This document shows, one piece after another, positions 26,472 to 34,178 of a stretch of 64,000 nt of DNA. The DNA comes from Leifsonia sp. ku-ls. Its GTDB lineage: Bacteria > Actinomycetota > Actinomycetes > Actinomycetales > Microbacteriaceae. The notes below the pieces were generated by a model, which did no database searches, was not told the DNA's origin, and saw only the letters and a program-made list of their open reading frames with translations. Numbering within the stretch: the stretch's first letter is position 1; the number at the start of each line of letters is the position of its first letter. The translations under genes and the position numbers were made by a program. Location of the stretch: contig QKXI01000002.1 in assembly GCA_003367665.1 (NCBI GenBank), positions 124,001-188,000 on the forward strand, in the 5' to 3' direction.

Positions 26472-29400
26472 GTGTGGCGACTGGACAGGAAGACCGAGGA
26501 TGACGACGCGACGTCGGACATCCCAGAAGACGACGCCCTGAACCCGCGCACGACGACCGCGCCCCACACCCTCAGTCTGGGCGACCCGGCGCTCGTCGCC
26601 GGCAACATCGCCGACCCGGTCTGGCGGCGCTGGCGGGAGGAGATCGCGGCCATCGGCGGCGCCTCGCCGCTGCTGCACTTCGAGGACAGCCCGCGCACGC
26701 GCATCGAGCTGAGCACCACGCATCCCGGCGGCCTGCCGCAGTTCATCACGGGGAAGAGCACGCTGCTCTCCAGCCTGATCCGGGACGAGCTCGCGCTGCG
26801 TACGGCGAGGGCGGCCGCGAACGCGATCACCGCCAAGGGGATCGAGCTGCGCTCGGTGCGCGGCATCGAGTCCATCCACCTCGCCATCGGGCTGGCGCAG
26901 TGGCGGCACGGCGGCGACGAGTTCATGGCGCCGATCCTGCTGCGCCCGCTCGCCATCCGCCGCTACGGCCGCGACTTCGAGCTCAAGCTGAAGGGCCAGA
27001 CCTTCCTCAACCCGGAACTCGCGCGCGCCCTCAACGACCAGTTCCAGATCACCCTCGACGCCGACGCGTTCGTCGCGCTCGCCGTGGAGGGCGGAGTGTT
27101 CAAGCCGCAGCCCGTCATCGACCGGCTGCGCGGCCTCACCTCGCACCTGCCGTGGTTCAACGTGCAGCCGCGGCTCGTCGCGTCGTCGTTCGCCGACGTC
27201 GCCCCCGCGCTGACCGAGGAGGCGCGCGACCTGGACACCGTGCTCCTTGACGCGCTCGCCGGCAACCCGACCGCGCGCACGACGGTCGAGAGCGCCTTCA
27301 ACCCGGTGGAGCCCATCCGCCAGGACGAGCGCCCTCCGGCCACCGACACCCTGCTGCTCGACGCCGACGAGGAGCAGGAGAACGTGGTCGCTCAGATCGC
27401 CGCGGGCAACTCGCTCGTCGTGAAGACGCTGCCCGGCACCGGCGGAACGCAGACCATCGTGAACGCCATCGGCGCCCTGGTCGCCCAGCACAAGCGCGTG
27501 CTCGTGGTCAGCCCGCGCCGGTCGAGCCTGGACGACATCGCCCAGAGGCTCGCGAAGGCCGGCCTCCCCGGGCTCGCCGTGACGCCGCGCACCCTCCGCC
27601 GCGACCTGGTGCAGTCCATCGGGCGCAACGAGAAGGCGACACAGCCCAAGGTCACCGACGTGGACGAGGCGCTCGTGCGGCTGCGCAAGGTGCTCGTCGA
27701 CTACCGCGCGGCGCTCACCCGCCGCGACCCCGTGCTCCGGGTCTCCGTGCTGGACGCGCTGCGCGAGCTGTCGCGCCTGTCGCTGCTGCCGTCGCCGCCG
27801 TCGACCACGGCCCGCCTCGGCCGCCGCGCGATCGAGGCGCTCGCCCGCGACCGGGCGGCCTCCGCCGACGCCCTCATCCGGGCGGCGCGGCTGGGCGAGT
27901 TCCGCTACGGCCCGAACGACTCGCCCTGGTACGGCGCCTCCTTCTCCACCACGGAGGAGGGCAAGGCGGCGCACGAGCTGGCCAAGAAGCTGAACCGCGC
28001 CGAGCTGCCGCGCCTGATCGACCGCGCCAACGCGCTCATCGGCCAGACCAGGATGCGCCCCTTCACCTCGATCGCGGAGCTCGGGGTGTACCTGCGGCTG
28101 CTGCTCGACATCCGCGAGACGCTCGACAAGTTCACGCCGTCGGTGTTCGACCGGTCGCTGACCGAGCTGATCGCGGCCACCGCGTCCCGGCGCGAGTCGC
28201 CGTCGATGTCGAGCGCGAACCGTCGCCGGCTGCGCAAGCACGCGCTCGAGTACGTCCGGCCCGGCGTGCACGTGACCGACCTGAACGAGAGCCTGCGGCG
28301 CATCCAGCAGCAGCGCATCCTCTGGAACCGGTTCGCCGTCGCGGGCGTGGTGCCGGAGGTGCCGGTCGGCATCGCCGACGTGCAGGTCGCCTACCAGCGC
28401 GTCGCGGAAGACCTGGCGCGACTCGACATCCCGCTGCGCCGCACGGGCACCCCGCAGTCGCTCGCCGCGCTGCCGATCGAGGAGCTCAGCCGGCAGATCG
28501 CCGGGCTCGCCGCCGAGTCGGAGGTGCTCGCCAACCTGCAGGAGCGCACGGCCCTGCTCACCCAGCTGCGCGAGCTGGAGCTCGACCCGCTGATCTCCGA
28601 CCTCTCGATCCGCCACGTGCCCGAAACGCAGGTGAGCGCCGAGCTGGAGCTGGCCTGGTGGCAGTCGGTGCTGGAGTCGCTGCTCGCCTCCGACCGCGCC
28701 CTGCTCAACGCCAACACCGCCGTGCTCGACCGTCTGGAGGCGGACTTCCGGCTGGTCGACGAGGCGCACGCCTCCGCCACCGGCAAGCAGCTGGCCTGGA
28801 TGCTGGCCGAGACCTGGAAGATCGGCATCGTCGACTGGCCGGACGAGGCCGCCGCGCTGAAGCGCCTGCTGAAGAGCGGCGTCCCGACGGCGACGACCCT
28901 CACCGAGGCCGCGCCGCACCTCGCCCGTCCGCTCGCGCCGGTGTGGCTGATCTCGCCCTACGAGGTGTCGTCGATCGGCCGCGAGGTCGGCTTCGACGCC
29001 GTGCTGCTGGTCGACGCCGGCGCCTCCAGCCTCGCCGAGAACGTGCCCGTCATCCGCCGCGCGCGGCAGGTCGTCGCGTTCGGCGACCCGGTGACGCAGA
29101 CGCCGTCGCGCTTCGACATCGGCGTGCACGAGTACGGCACGACGGTAGAACCGGCCGATGTGGACGAGCTGCACGCCGACTCCGCGCTGGCACGGCTCTC
29201 CGAGCTGCTCCCGGTGTACACGCTCAGCCGCAGCTACCGGGCGGGCGGAGAGGACCTCGCCGAGCTCGTCAACCGTCGCTTCTACGGCGGGATGATCGAC
29301 TCCCTCCCGTGGGCGGGCACCTACCTCGGCCACGGCAGTCTCGCCCTGCACTACGTCACCGGCGGCCAGGGCATGCCCGACAGCGACACCGGCGCGGTCG

Positions 29401-30227
29401 AGTCGACGGACGCGGAGGTCGCCAAGGTCGTCGAGCTCGTGCTCGCGCACGCCACCGAGCGGCCGCGCGAGTCGCTCATGGTCATCACGGCGAGCGAACG
29501 GCACGCCGTCCGGGTCAACCAGGCGGTGCTCTCCGCCTTCGCGAAGCGGACCGAGCTGGCCGACTTCATCCTCGGCGACCGGGCGGAGCCGTTCACCGTG
29601 GTCACGCTCGACCAGTCGGTGGGCCAGAGCCGCGACCGCGTCATCTTCTCGATCGGCTACGGCCGCACCCCGCACGGCCGGCTGCTGTCGAACTTCGGCG
29701 CGCTCGCGGAGCCGGGCGGAGACCGCCTGCTCGCCGTCGGCATGACCCGCGGCCGCCGCGGCATGGACATCGTCTCCTGCTTCAAGCCGGAGGACATCGA
29801 CGAGACCCGGATGCGCCACGGCATCGCCGCGCTCGCGCAGGTGCTCGGCGAGGCCGACCAGCTGCAGGCTCCGGCCCCGGAGTACCTGAGCCCGGACGCC
29901 GACCCGATGGTCGTCGACCTGGCGAAGCGCCTGGCCCGCCGCGGCCTGGACGTGCACCTCGGCTACCGCGGCAAGCTGACGCTCGTCGCCTCGCACGAGG
30001 GCCGCGCCGTCGCGGTCGAGACCGACGCCGACGTGTCGAAGGGCAGCCTGCGCGAGTCGCTCCGGCTGCGCCCCGACGTGCTGCGGCGGCTCGGCTGGCA
30101 CTACCTCCGCGTGCACAGCTTCGAGCTGTTCGCCGACCCGGACGCCGTCGCGGGACGCATCGCCAAGCTCATCGGCAAGCCGGAGCCGGAGCCGGAGACG
30201 GCGCCGATCACACTTCCGGTGCTCTGA
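26472..30227 (+). CDS. DUF4011-type SF1 helicase-like protein with degenerate ATPase and nuclease motifs
   Basis: This 1251-residue protein has a DUF4011-like N terminus (residues about 40-270: ELRSVRGIESIHLAIGLAQW, APILLRPLAIRRYGRDFELK), a split helicase core, and a C-terminal Vsr/MTES_1575-like endonuclease fold (about 1140-1235). Walker A reads TLPGTGGTQT, without the Lys of the usual PPGTGKSQT. Walker B reads VLLVDAGAS instead of DEAS. Motif VI reads AVGMTRGRRG. In the nuclease part the usual first Asp is replaced (GKLTLVAS), while the AVETD segment remains. Normal-looking relatives sit in defence islands. The GTG start at 26472 has TAGGGT six bases upstream. A MazEF pair follows directly. 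Confidence 0.78.
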   Translation: MWRLDRKTEDDDATSDIPEDDALNPRTTTAPHTLSLGDPALVAGNIADPVWRRWREEIAAIGGASPLLHFEDSPRTRIELSTTHPGGLPQFITGKSTLLSSLIRDELALRTARAAANAITAKGIELRSVRGIESIHLAIGLAQWRHGGDEFMAPILLRPLAIRRYGRDFELKLKGQTFLNPELARALNDQFQITLDADAFVALAVEGGVFKPQPVIDRLRGLTSHLPWFNVQPRLVASSFADVAPALTEEARDLDTVLLDALAGNPTARTTVESAFNPVEPIRQDERPPATDTLLLDADEEQENVVAQIAAGNSLVVKTLPGTGGTQTIVNAIGALVAQHKRVLVVSPRRSSLDDIAQRLAKAGLPGLAVTPRTLRRDLVQSIGRNEKATQPKVTDVDEALVRLRKVLVDYRAALTRRDPVLRVSVLDALRELSRLSLLPSPPSTTARLGRRAIEALARDRAASADALIRAARLGEFRYGPNDSPWYGASFSTTEEGKAAHELAKKLNRAELPRLIDRANALIGQTRMRPFTSIAELGVYLRLLLDIRETLDKFTPSVFDRSLTELIAATASRRESPSMSSANRRRLRKHALEYVRPGVHVTDLNESLRRIQQQRILWNRFAVAGVVPEVPVGIADVQVAYQRVAEDLARLDIPLRRTGTPQSLAALPIEELSRQIAGLAAESEVLANLQERTALLTQLRELELDPLISDLSIRHVPETQVSAELELAWWQSVLESLLASDRALLNANTAVLDRLEADFRLVDEAHASATGKQLAWMLAETWKIGIVDWPDEAAALKRLLKSGVPTATTLTEAAPHLARPLAPVWLISPYEVSSIGREVGFDAVLLVDAGASSLAENVPVIRRARQVVAFGDPVTQTPSRFDIGVHEYGTTVEPADVDELHADSALARLSELLPVYTLSRSYRAGGEDLAELVNRRFYGGMIDSLPWAGTYLGHGSLALHYVTGGQGMPDSDTGAVESTDAEVAKVVELVLAHATERPRESLMVITASERHAVRVNQAVLSAFAKRTELADFILGDRAEPFTVVTLDQSVGQSRDRVIFSIGYGRTPHGRLLSNFGALAEPGGDRLLAVGMTRGRRGMDIVSCFKPEDIDETRMRHGIAALAQVLGEADQLQAPAPEYLSPDADPMVVDLAKRLARRGLDVHLGYRGKLTLVASHEGRAVAVETDADVSKGSLRESLRLRPDVLRRLGWHYLRVHSFELFADPDAVAGRIAKLIGKPEPEPETAPITLPVL

Positions 30228-30234
30228 GGCGCGG

Positions 30235-30265
30235 GGTCATACCGTGGTAGCATCACGGTATGACC
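30235..30265 (+). promoter_or_regulatory. Perfect palindromic operator over the toxin-antitoxin start codon
   Basis: GGTCATACCGTG at 30235-30246 and CACGGTATGACC at 30254-30265 are perfect 12-base inverted repeats around GTAGCAT. The spacer holds a TAGCAT -10-like box, and the right arm contains the antitoxin ATG at 30260. Binding of the RHH antitoxin would block both transcription and the start site. Confidence 0.8.
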
Positions 30266-30499
30266 GCCAAGCTGAGCATCAGTCTGCCCGAGCAGGATGT
30301 GGCCTACGTAGATGCCCTCGCCGCCGAGCGGGACGGCAACCGTTCTGCAGTCATTCACGATATGGTGCGGCTCTTCCGCGAAATCCGATCAGAAGATGAC
30401 TACCGTCGTGCCTTTGCCGAATGGGACGGCTCGGAGGACGAGAAGCTCTGGGACAGCACGAGCGGTGACGGTCTCGATGACGACGGGTGGCAGGAGTGA
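30260..30499 (+). CDS. Ribbon-helix-helix antitoxin (MazE/CopG-like)
   Basis: This 79-residue protein has an N-terminal ribbon-helix-helix fold (KLSISLPEQDVAYVDALAAE, NRSAVIHDMVRLFREI) and an acidic C terminus (EWDGSEDEKLWDSTSGDGLD) of the kind that wraps a MazF toxin. It precedes the toxin with a GTGA overlap, and a perfect operator covers its start codon. TAGCAT ends six bases before ATG 30260, so the mRNA is probably leaderless. Confidence 0.88.
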   Translation: MTAKLSISLPEQDVAYVDALAAERDGNRSAVIHDMVRLFREIRSEDDYRRAFAEWDGSEDEKLWDSTSGDGLDDDGWQE

Positions 30500-30858
30500 G
30501 ACGCGGCACCGTGCTGTATGCCCAGTTCGATCCTGCGTTTCCCGGTGAGGCGGCCAAGAGCCGCCCCTGCATCGTGGTGAGCCAGATCGGTGCCAACCGC
30601 GCGGCGATGGGCGGCGGGAGGGGCACGTTGGTGGTCGTTCCGTTGACGTCCAAGACCGCGTACGTCCATCCTGACGGACAAGTGCTCATCGACGACGAGG
30701 ACGCCATGATCCAGATGGGGTTGAGGGTCGCCTCGAAAGCGCAGCCCGAGCAGATGCGAGCCATCTCCGTCGACCGTGTCCATCGAGAACTCGGGGTCAC
30801 CCCCTCGTGGCTGATGTGGCAGGTCGACGAGGCCCTGCGCTTCCACCTCTCGCTCTAG
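30496..30858 (+). CDS. MazF/PemK-family endoribonuclease toxin
   Basis: The 120-residue toxin reads VRRGTVLYAQFDPAFPGEAA, KSRPCIVVSQIGANR, TLVVVPLTSKTAYVHPDGQV and RAISVDRVHRELG, the MazF/PemK SH3-like fold with the conserved RG, RP and late T/S-S residues. These toxins cleave mRNA or tRNA at short sequences. GTG 30496 overlapping the antitoxin stop is chosen over GTG 30487. The pair follows the helicase-like gene within 32 bases. Confidence 0.88.
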   Translation: MRRGTVLYAQFDPAFPGEAAKSRPCIVVSQIGANRAAMGGGRGTLVVVPLTSKTAYVHPDGQVLIDDEDAMIQMGLRVASKAQPEQMRAISVDRVHRELGVTPSWLMWQVDEALRFHLSL

Positions 30859-30867
30859 GCTGGGAGG

Positions 30868-31047
30868 GTGAGCGAGACCCCCGGACGACGCCGGCACCGC
30901 CGGGTGCAGCGGCCGGGCGCGCCCGGAACGGACCCGGAGCCGAAGGTCGAGCCGCGCGACGAGGAGGCGCCGGCCGACCGCGGCGACGCCCCGGCCTGGT
31001 CGTCCAACGACGAGCGGTTGCGGCGGGACGTCCCACCGCACTGGTAA
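30868..31047 (+). CDS. Conserved small protein, 59 residues
   Basis: GTG 30868 opens a 59-residue frame (MSETPGRRRHRRVQRPGAPG ... NDERLRRDVPPHW) with TAGGCT six bases upstream and GGGAGG adjacent. It is charged, Pro-rich and ends in the sequence DERLRRDVPPHW, which I recognise as the usual C terminus of a short uncharacterised protein in Microbacteriaceae. It stands convergent to mscL. Confidence 0.65.
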   Translation: MSETPGRRRHRRVQRPGAPGTDPEPKVEPRDEEAPADRGDAPAWSSNDERLRRDVPPHW

Positions 31048-31056
31048 AGCGTCAGG

Positions 31057-31494
31057 TCAGGGGAGCGGGTCGGCGTGCTTCCCGGCGGCCTGCGGCGGGG
31101 ACTGCTGCGCCTGCAGGAGGTCGCGGATCTCGGTGAGCAGGTCGAGCTCGGTGATCGGGGCCTCCGGCTCGACGACGCCCTTCTTGCGGAGGCGCTCTGC
31201 GCGCTTCTTGATCTGGTTCAGCGGGTAGACGAAGACGAAGTACACCACGACGGCCACGATCAGGAAGTTGATGACCGCGCCGAGCACGGCCCCGAACTTG
31301 ATGTCGGAGTGGTTCAAGGTCACGACCATGGCGTTGTCCAGATCGCTGGCCTTGAAGAACGCGCTGATCAGCGGGTTGATCAGGTTGTTCACGATCGCCG
31401 TGACGACGCCCGTGAACGCGGCGCCGATGACGACCGCGACAGCCAGGTCGATGACGTTCCCGCGGAGGATGAACTCCTTGAAGCCTTTGATCAT
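31057..31494 (-). CDS. mscL: Large-conductance mechanosensitive channel
   Basis: This 145-residue MscL has the N-terminal amphipathic helix and first membrane helix FKEFILRGNVIDLAVAVVIG, then AAFTGVVTAIVNNLINPLIS, a short loop, the second helix GAVINFLIVAVVVYFVFVYP and a cytoplasmic helix. It opens as a pentameric pore under high membrane tension to release solutes after osmotic downshock. The start at ATG 31494 is fixed by the conserved MIKGFKEFIL. It is 17 bases downstream of the FmdB-like gene and probably co-transcribed with it. Confidence 0.95.
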   Translation of the reverse strand: MIKGFKEFILRGNVIDLAVAVVIGAAFTGVVTAIVNNLINPLISAFFKASDLDNAMVVTLNHSDIKFGAVLGAVINFLIVAVVVYFVFVYPLNQIKKRAERLRKKGVVEPEAPITELDLLTEIRDLLQAQQSPPQAAGKHADPLP

Positions 31495-31511
31495 GGCCGA
31501 GACGAACCCTT

Positions 31512-31790
31512 CTACGCGGCGGAGCCCGACGACGGCGTCGACGGGGTCGAGGAGGTGGAGGAGCTGGACGAGGACGACGAGGAGGAGGACGACGACTCCG
31601 CCTTCTTCGTGCCGCCGCGCGAGTCGGTCCGGTAGAAGCCGGAGCCGTTGAACGTCACGCCGACCGCGCCGAACACCTTGCGGAGCGAGCCGCCGCAGGT
31701 GGGGCACACGGTGAGGGCGTCGTCGGTGAACGCCTGCTGGATGTCGAAGGCGGTGCCGCAGTCGCGGCAGGAGTAGGAGTAGGTGGGCAT
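31512..31790 (-). CDS. FmdB-family zinc ribbon protein
   Basis: The 92-residue protein has the FmdB zinc ribbon MPTYSYSCRDCGTAF and VCPTCGG, then FGAVGVTFNGSGFYRTDSR and an unusual C-terminal tail with 13 consecutive Ser residues. Four Cys bind zinc. The family is often encoded beside mscL and 5-FCL as here, and a role in regulation is suspected but unproven. Confidence 0.9.
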   Translation of the reverse strand: MPTYSYSCRDCGTAFDIQQAFTDDALTVCPTCGGSLRKVFGAVGVTFNGSGFYRTDSRGGTKKAESSSSSSSSSSSSSTSSTPSTPSSGSAA

Positions 31791-31809
31791 TCTTCTTCCC
31801 GCTGGGAGG

Positions 31810-32394
31810 TCAGGTGAACTGGACGATCCTGGTCGGGGTGACCGCGCCGTCCACCGGCTGGTCGTGGCGCTCGCGCGGCACCTCGTCCACGAGTTCGCCG
31901 TCGAACAGGACGGCGTACACCGGGGGACATTTTTCCATGCTCCCGAGGGTCTTGTCGAAGTACCCGCGGCCCCAGCCCATCCGCATCCCCGTCGCGTCGA
32001 CGGCGGCCGCCGGCACGAGGATCAGGTCGACGTCGTTGATGGCGATCGGTCCGAGCAGCTCGCCGACCGCCTCCGGGAGGCCGAACAGCCCCTCCGTCTC
32101 GGTCTCGCCGTCGCCCGTGGTCCAGTCGAGCAGGCCGTCCTCGCGGGAGACCGGCAGCAGCACGCGCAGCCCCTGGGCGTGCGCCCAGTTGAGGAACGGG
32201 CGCGTGTCCGGCTCGATCGGCGTGGACAGGTAGGCGGAGACGGAGCGGGCCGACAGGTCGGTCGCGAGGTCGACCAGGTTGCGCGTGATGCCGGCCGTCG
32301 CGGCCTGCCGCTCGATGCTGGTGAGGTTCTGCCGACGCTCGCGCAGCTCGGCGCGCAGGGCGCGCTTGCGATGAGCGGCAGTGTCCGAGTCCAT
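31810..32394 (-). CDS. 5-formyltetrahydrofolate cyclo-ligase
   Basis: This 194-residue enzyme of the 5-FCL family has LILVPAAAVDATGMRMGWGR and GYFDKTL, the ATP- and folate-binding motif, and an N-terminal RKRALRAELRERR helix. It converts 5-formyl-THF to 5,10-methenyl-THF with ATP. TAGGAT six bases before ATG 32394 indicates a leaderless transcript that probably continues into the fmdB-like and mscL genes. It is divergent from galU. Confidence 0.92.
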   Translation of the reverse strand: MDSDTAAHRKRALRAELRERRQNLTSIERQAATAGITRNLVDLATDLSARSVSAYLSTPIEPDTRPFLNWAHAQGLRVLLPVSREDGLLDWTTGDGETETEGLFGLPEAVGELLGPIAINDVDLILVPAAAVDATGMRMGWGRGYFDKTLGSMEKCPPVYAVLFDGELVDEVPRERHDQPVDGAVTPTRIVQFT

Positions 32395-32454
32395 AGGGCA
32401 ATCCTAGGAGATGCCGTCGGTGCGCTCCGCGGAAATGCGGATACTGTAGGCGGC

Positions 32455-33432
32455 ATGGCTAATCACGACCGCGTCACGAAAGCAGTCATTCCCGCCGCAG
32501 GACTCGGAACCCGGTTCCTCCCCGCGACCAAGGCGATGCCGAAGGAGATGCTCCCCGTCGTGGACAAGCCGGCCATCCAGTACGTGGTCGAGGAGGCGGT
32601 CGACGCCGGCCTGCACGACGTCCTGATGGTCACCGGCCGCAACAAGAACGCGCTCGAGAACCACTTCGACCGCAACGCGGAGCTGGAGGAGACGCTCACC
32701 AAGAAGGGCGACACCGACCGGCTCGAGAAGGTCAACTACTCGACCGCCCTCGCCGACATGCACTACGTGCGCCAGGGTGACCCGAAGGGTCTGGGCCACG
32801 CCGTACTGCGCGCGAAGATGCACGTCGGCCGCGAACCCTTCGCGGTGCTGCTCGGCGACGACATCATCGATGCCCGCGACGACCTGCTCAAGCGGATGCT
32901 GCAGGTGCAGCAGGAGCGCCACGCCACCGTCGTCGCGCTGCTGGAGGTCGACCCCGACTCCATCCACCTGTACGGCGCCGCCGCCGTCGAGCCCACCGAC
33001 GAGGACGACGTCGTCCGCATCACGGGCCTGGTCGAGAAGCCGGACAAGGAGCACGCCCCCTCCAACTACGCCATCATCGGCCGCTACGTGCTCCGTCCCG
33101 AGGTCTTCGACGTGCTGGAGCGCACCGAGCCGGGCCGCGGGGGCGAGATCCAGCTGACCGACGCCCTCCAGTCGATGGCCGAGGCGCCCGACTGGACCGG
33201 CGGTGTCTACGGCGTCGTGTTCCGCGGCCGCCGCTACGACACGGGCGACCGGCTCGACTACATCAAGGCGATCGTGCGCCTGGCGATCGACCGGGAGGAC
33301 CTCGGGCCGGAGCTGCGGCCGTGGCTGCGCGAGTTCGCGAGCGAGCTGGAGGACGAGCCGGTGGAGTTCGTGGAGGAGATGCCGGCGGACCCGACCGGTC
33401 CGATCCAGACGCTCTCCTCCCGGGACAACTGA
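32455..33432 (+). CDS. galU: UTP-glucose-1-phosphate uridylyltransferase
   Basis: The 325-residue enzyme has the N-terminal nucleotidyltransferase motif KAVIPAAGLGTRFLPATKAM, then PKEMLPVVDKPAIQYVVEEA, GLGHAVLRAK and FAVLLGDDIID. It makes UDP-glucose for wall and glycolipid sugars. TACTGT at 32442-32447 ends seven bases before ATG 32455, so the mRNA is probably leaderless. It begins the galU - rimJ - sepX run conserved in Actinobacteria. The moeA/glp gene that often lies between galU and rimJ is absent here. Confidence 0.95.
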   Translation: MANHDRVTKAVIPAAGLGTRFLPATKAMPKEMLPVVDKPAIQYVVEEAVDAGLHDVLMVTGRNKNALENHFDRNAELEETLTKKGDTDRLEKVNYSTALADMHYVRQGDPKGLGHAVLRAKMHVGREPFAVLLGDDIIDARDDLLKRMLQVQQERHATVVALLEVDPDSIHLYGAAAVEPTDEDDVVRITGLVEKPDKEHAPSNYAIIGRYVLRPEVFDVLERTEPGRGGEIQLTDALQSMAEAPDWTGGVYGVVFRGRRYDTGDRLDYIKAIVRLAIDREDLGPELRPWLREFASELEDEPVEFVEEMPADPTGPIQTLSSRDN

Positions 33433-33454
33433 CGGCCGGCGGAAGGGAGAGCCC

Positions 33455-34117
33455 GTGGCGATCGTGATCCCGACCCTCGCCGAGGGTCGCGTGGGGTTGC
33501 GTCCCATCCGGCTGCGGGATGCGCGCGCGCTGGAGCGCTCGCTGCTCGACAACCGCGGCTGGCTGCGGCAGTGGGAGGCGACGAGTCCGTACGCGCCCGG
33601 ATCGTTCGACACCCGCGCGAGCATCCGGTCGCTGCTGGCGAACGCGCGGGCCGGCCACGGCCTCCCGTTCATCGTGGAGTGGGACGGCCAGCTCGCCGGG
33701 CAGCTGAACGTCTCGTCGATCGCCTACGGCTCGCTGTCGAGCGCCACCATCGGCTACTGGATCGCGGAGGAGTTCGCCGGACGCAACATCACGCCGACCG
33801 CGGTCGCGCTCGCCACGGACTACTGCTTCTACCAGCTGGGCCTGCACCGGATGGAGATCTGCATCCGGCCCGAGAACGGACCGAGCCTGCGCGTGGTCGA
33901 GAAGCTCGGCTTCCGCTACGAGGGGCTGCGCCGGCGCTACATCCACATCAACGGGGACTGGCGCGACCACTTCTGTTTCGGACTGGTCACGGAGGAGCTC
34001 AGCCAGGGCGTGCTGCGGCGGTGGCTCGACGGCAACGTCCCGGCCGACGCCGCGCTCATCCCGGCCGAGGATCGCGCGGCCGCCGCCGTCCCGCTCCCGG
34101 TGGCCCGGCACCGCTGA
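33455..34117 (+). CDS. RimJ-like N-acetyltransferase
   Basis: This 220-residue GNAT protein reads VGLRPIRLRDARALERSLLD, FIVEWDGQLAGQLNVSSI, TIGYWIAEEFAGRNITPTAV and ICIRPENGPSLRVVEKLGFR, the RimJ/RimL pattern for protein N-terminal acetylation. The GTG start at 33455 follows GGAAGGGAG, 22 bases after galU. Its place between galU and the SepX-like gene matches the conserved actinobacterial order. Confidence 0.88.
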   Translation: MAIVIPTLAEGRVGLRPIRLRDARALERSLLDNRGWLRQWEATSPYAPGSFDTRASIRSLLANARAGHGLPFIVEWDGQLAGQLNVSSIAYGSLSSATIGYWIAEEFAGRNITPTAVALATDYCFYQLGLHRMEICIRPENGPSLRVVEKLGFRYEGLRRRYIHINGDWRDHFCFGLVTEELSQGVLRRWLDGNVPADAALIPAEDRAAAAVPLPVARHR

Positions 34118-34178
34118 AGGCGTGACACACCCCCGGAGGTGACACCGACGCGGTGTCCCCCGCCCCTACCGTAGAGGC

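Noticed and set aside
26232-30116. Open frame of nearly 1300 codons on the minus strand opposite the helicase-like gene
   Set aside because: Low-complexity His/Arg/Gly composition and no domain; a by-product of GC-rich codons on the real strand.
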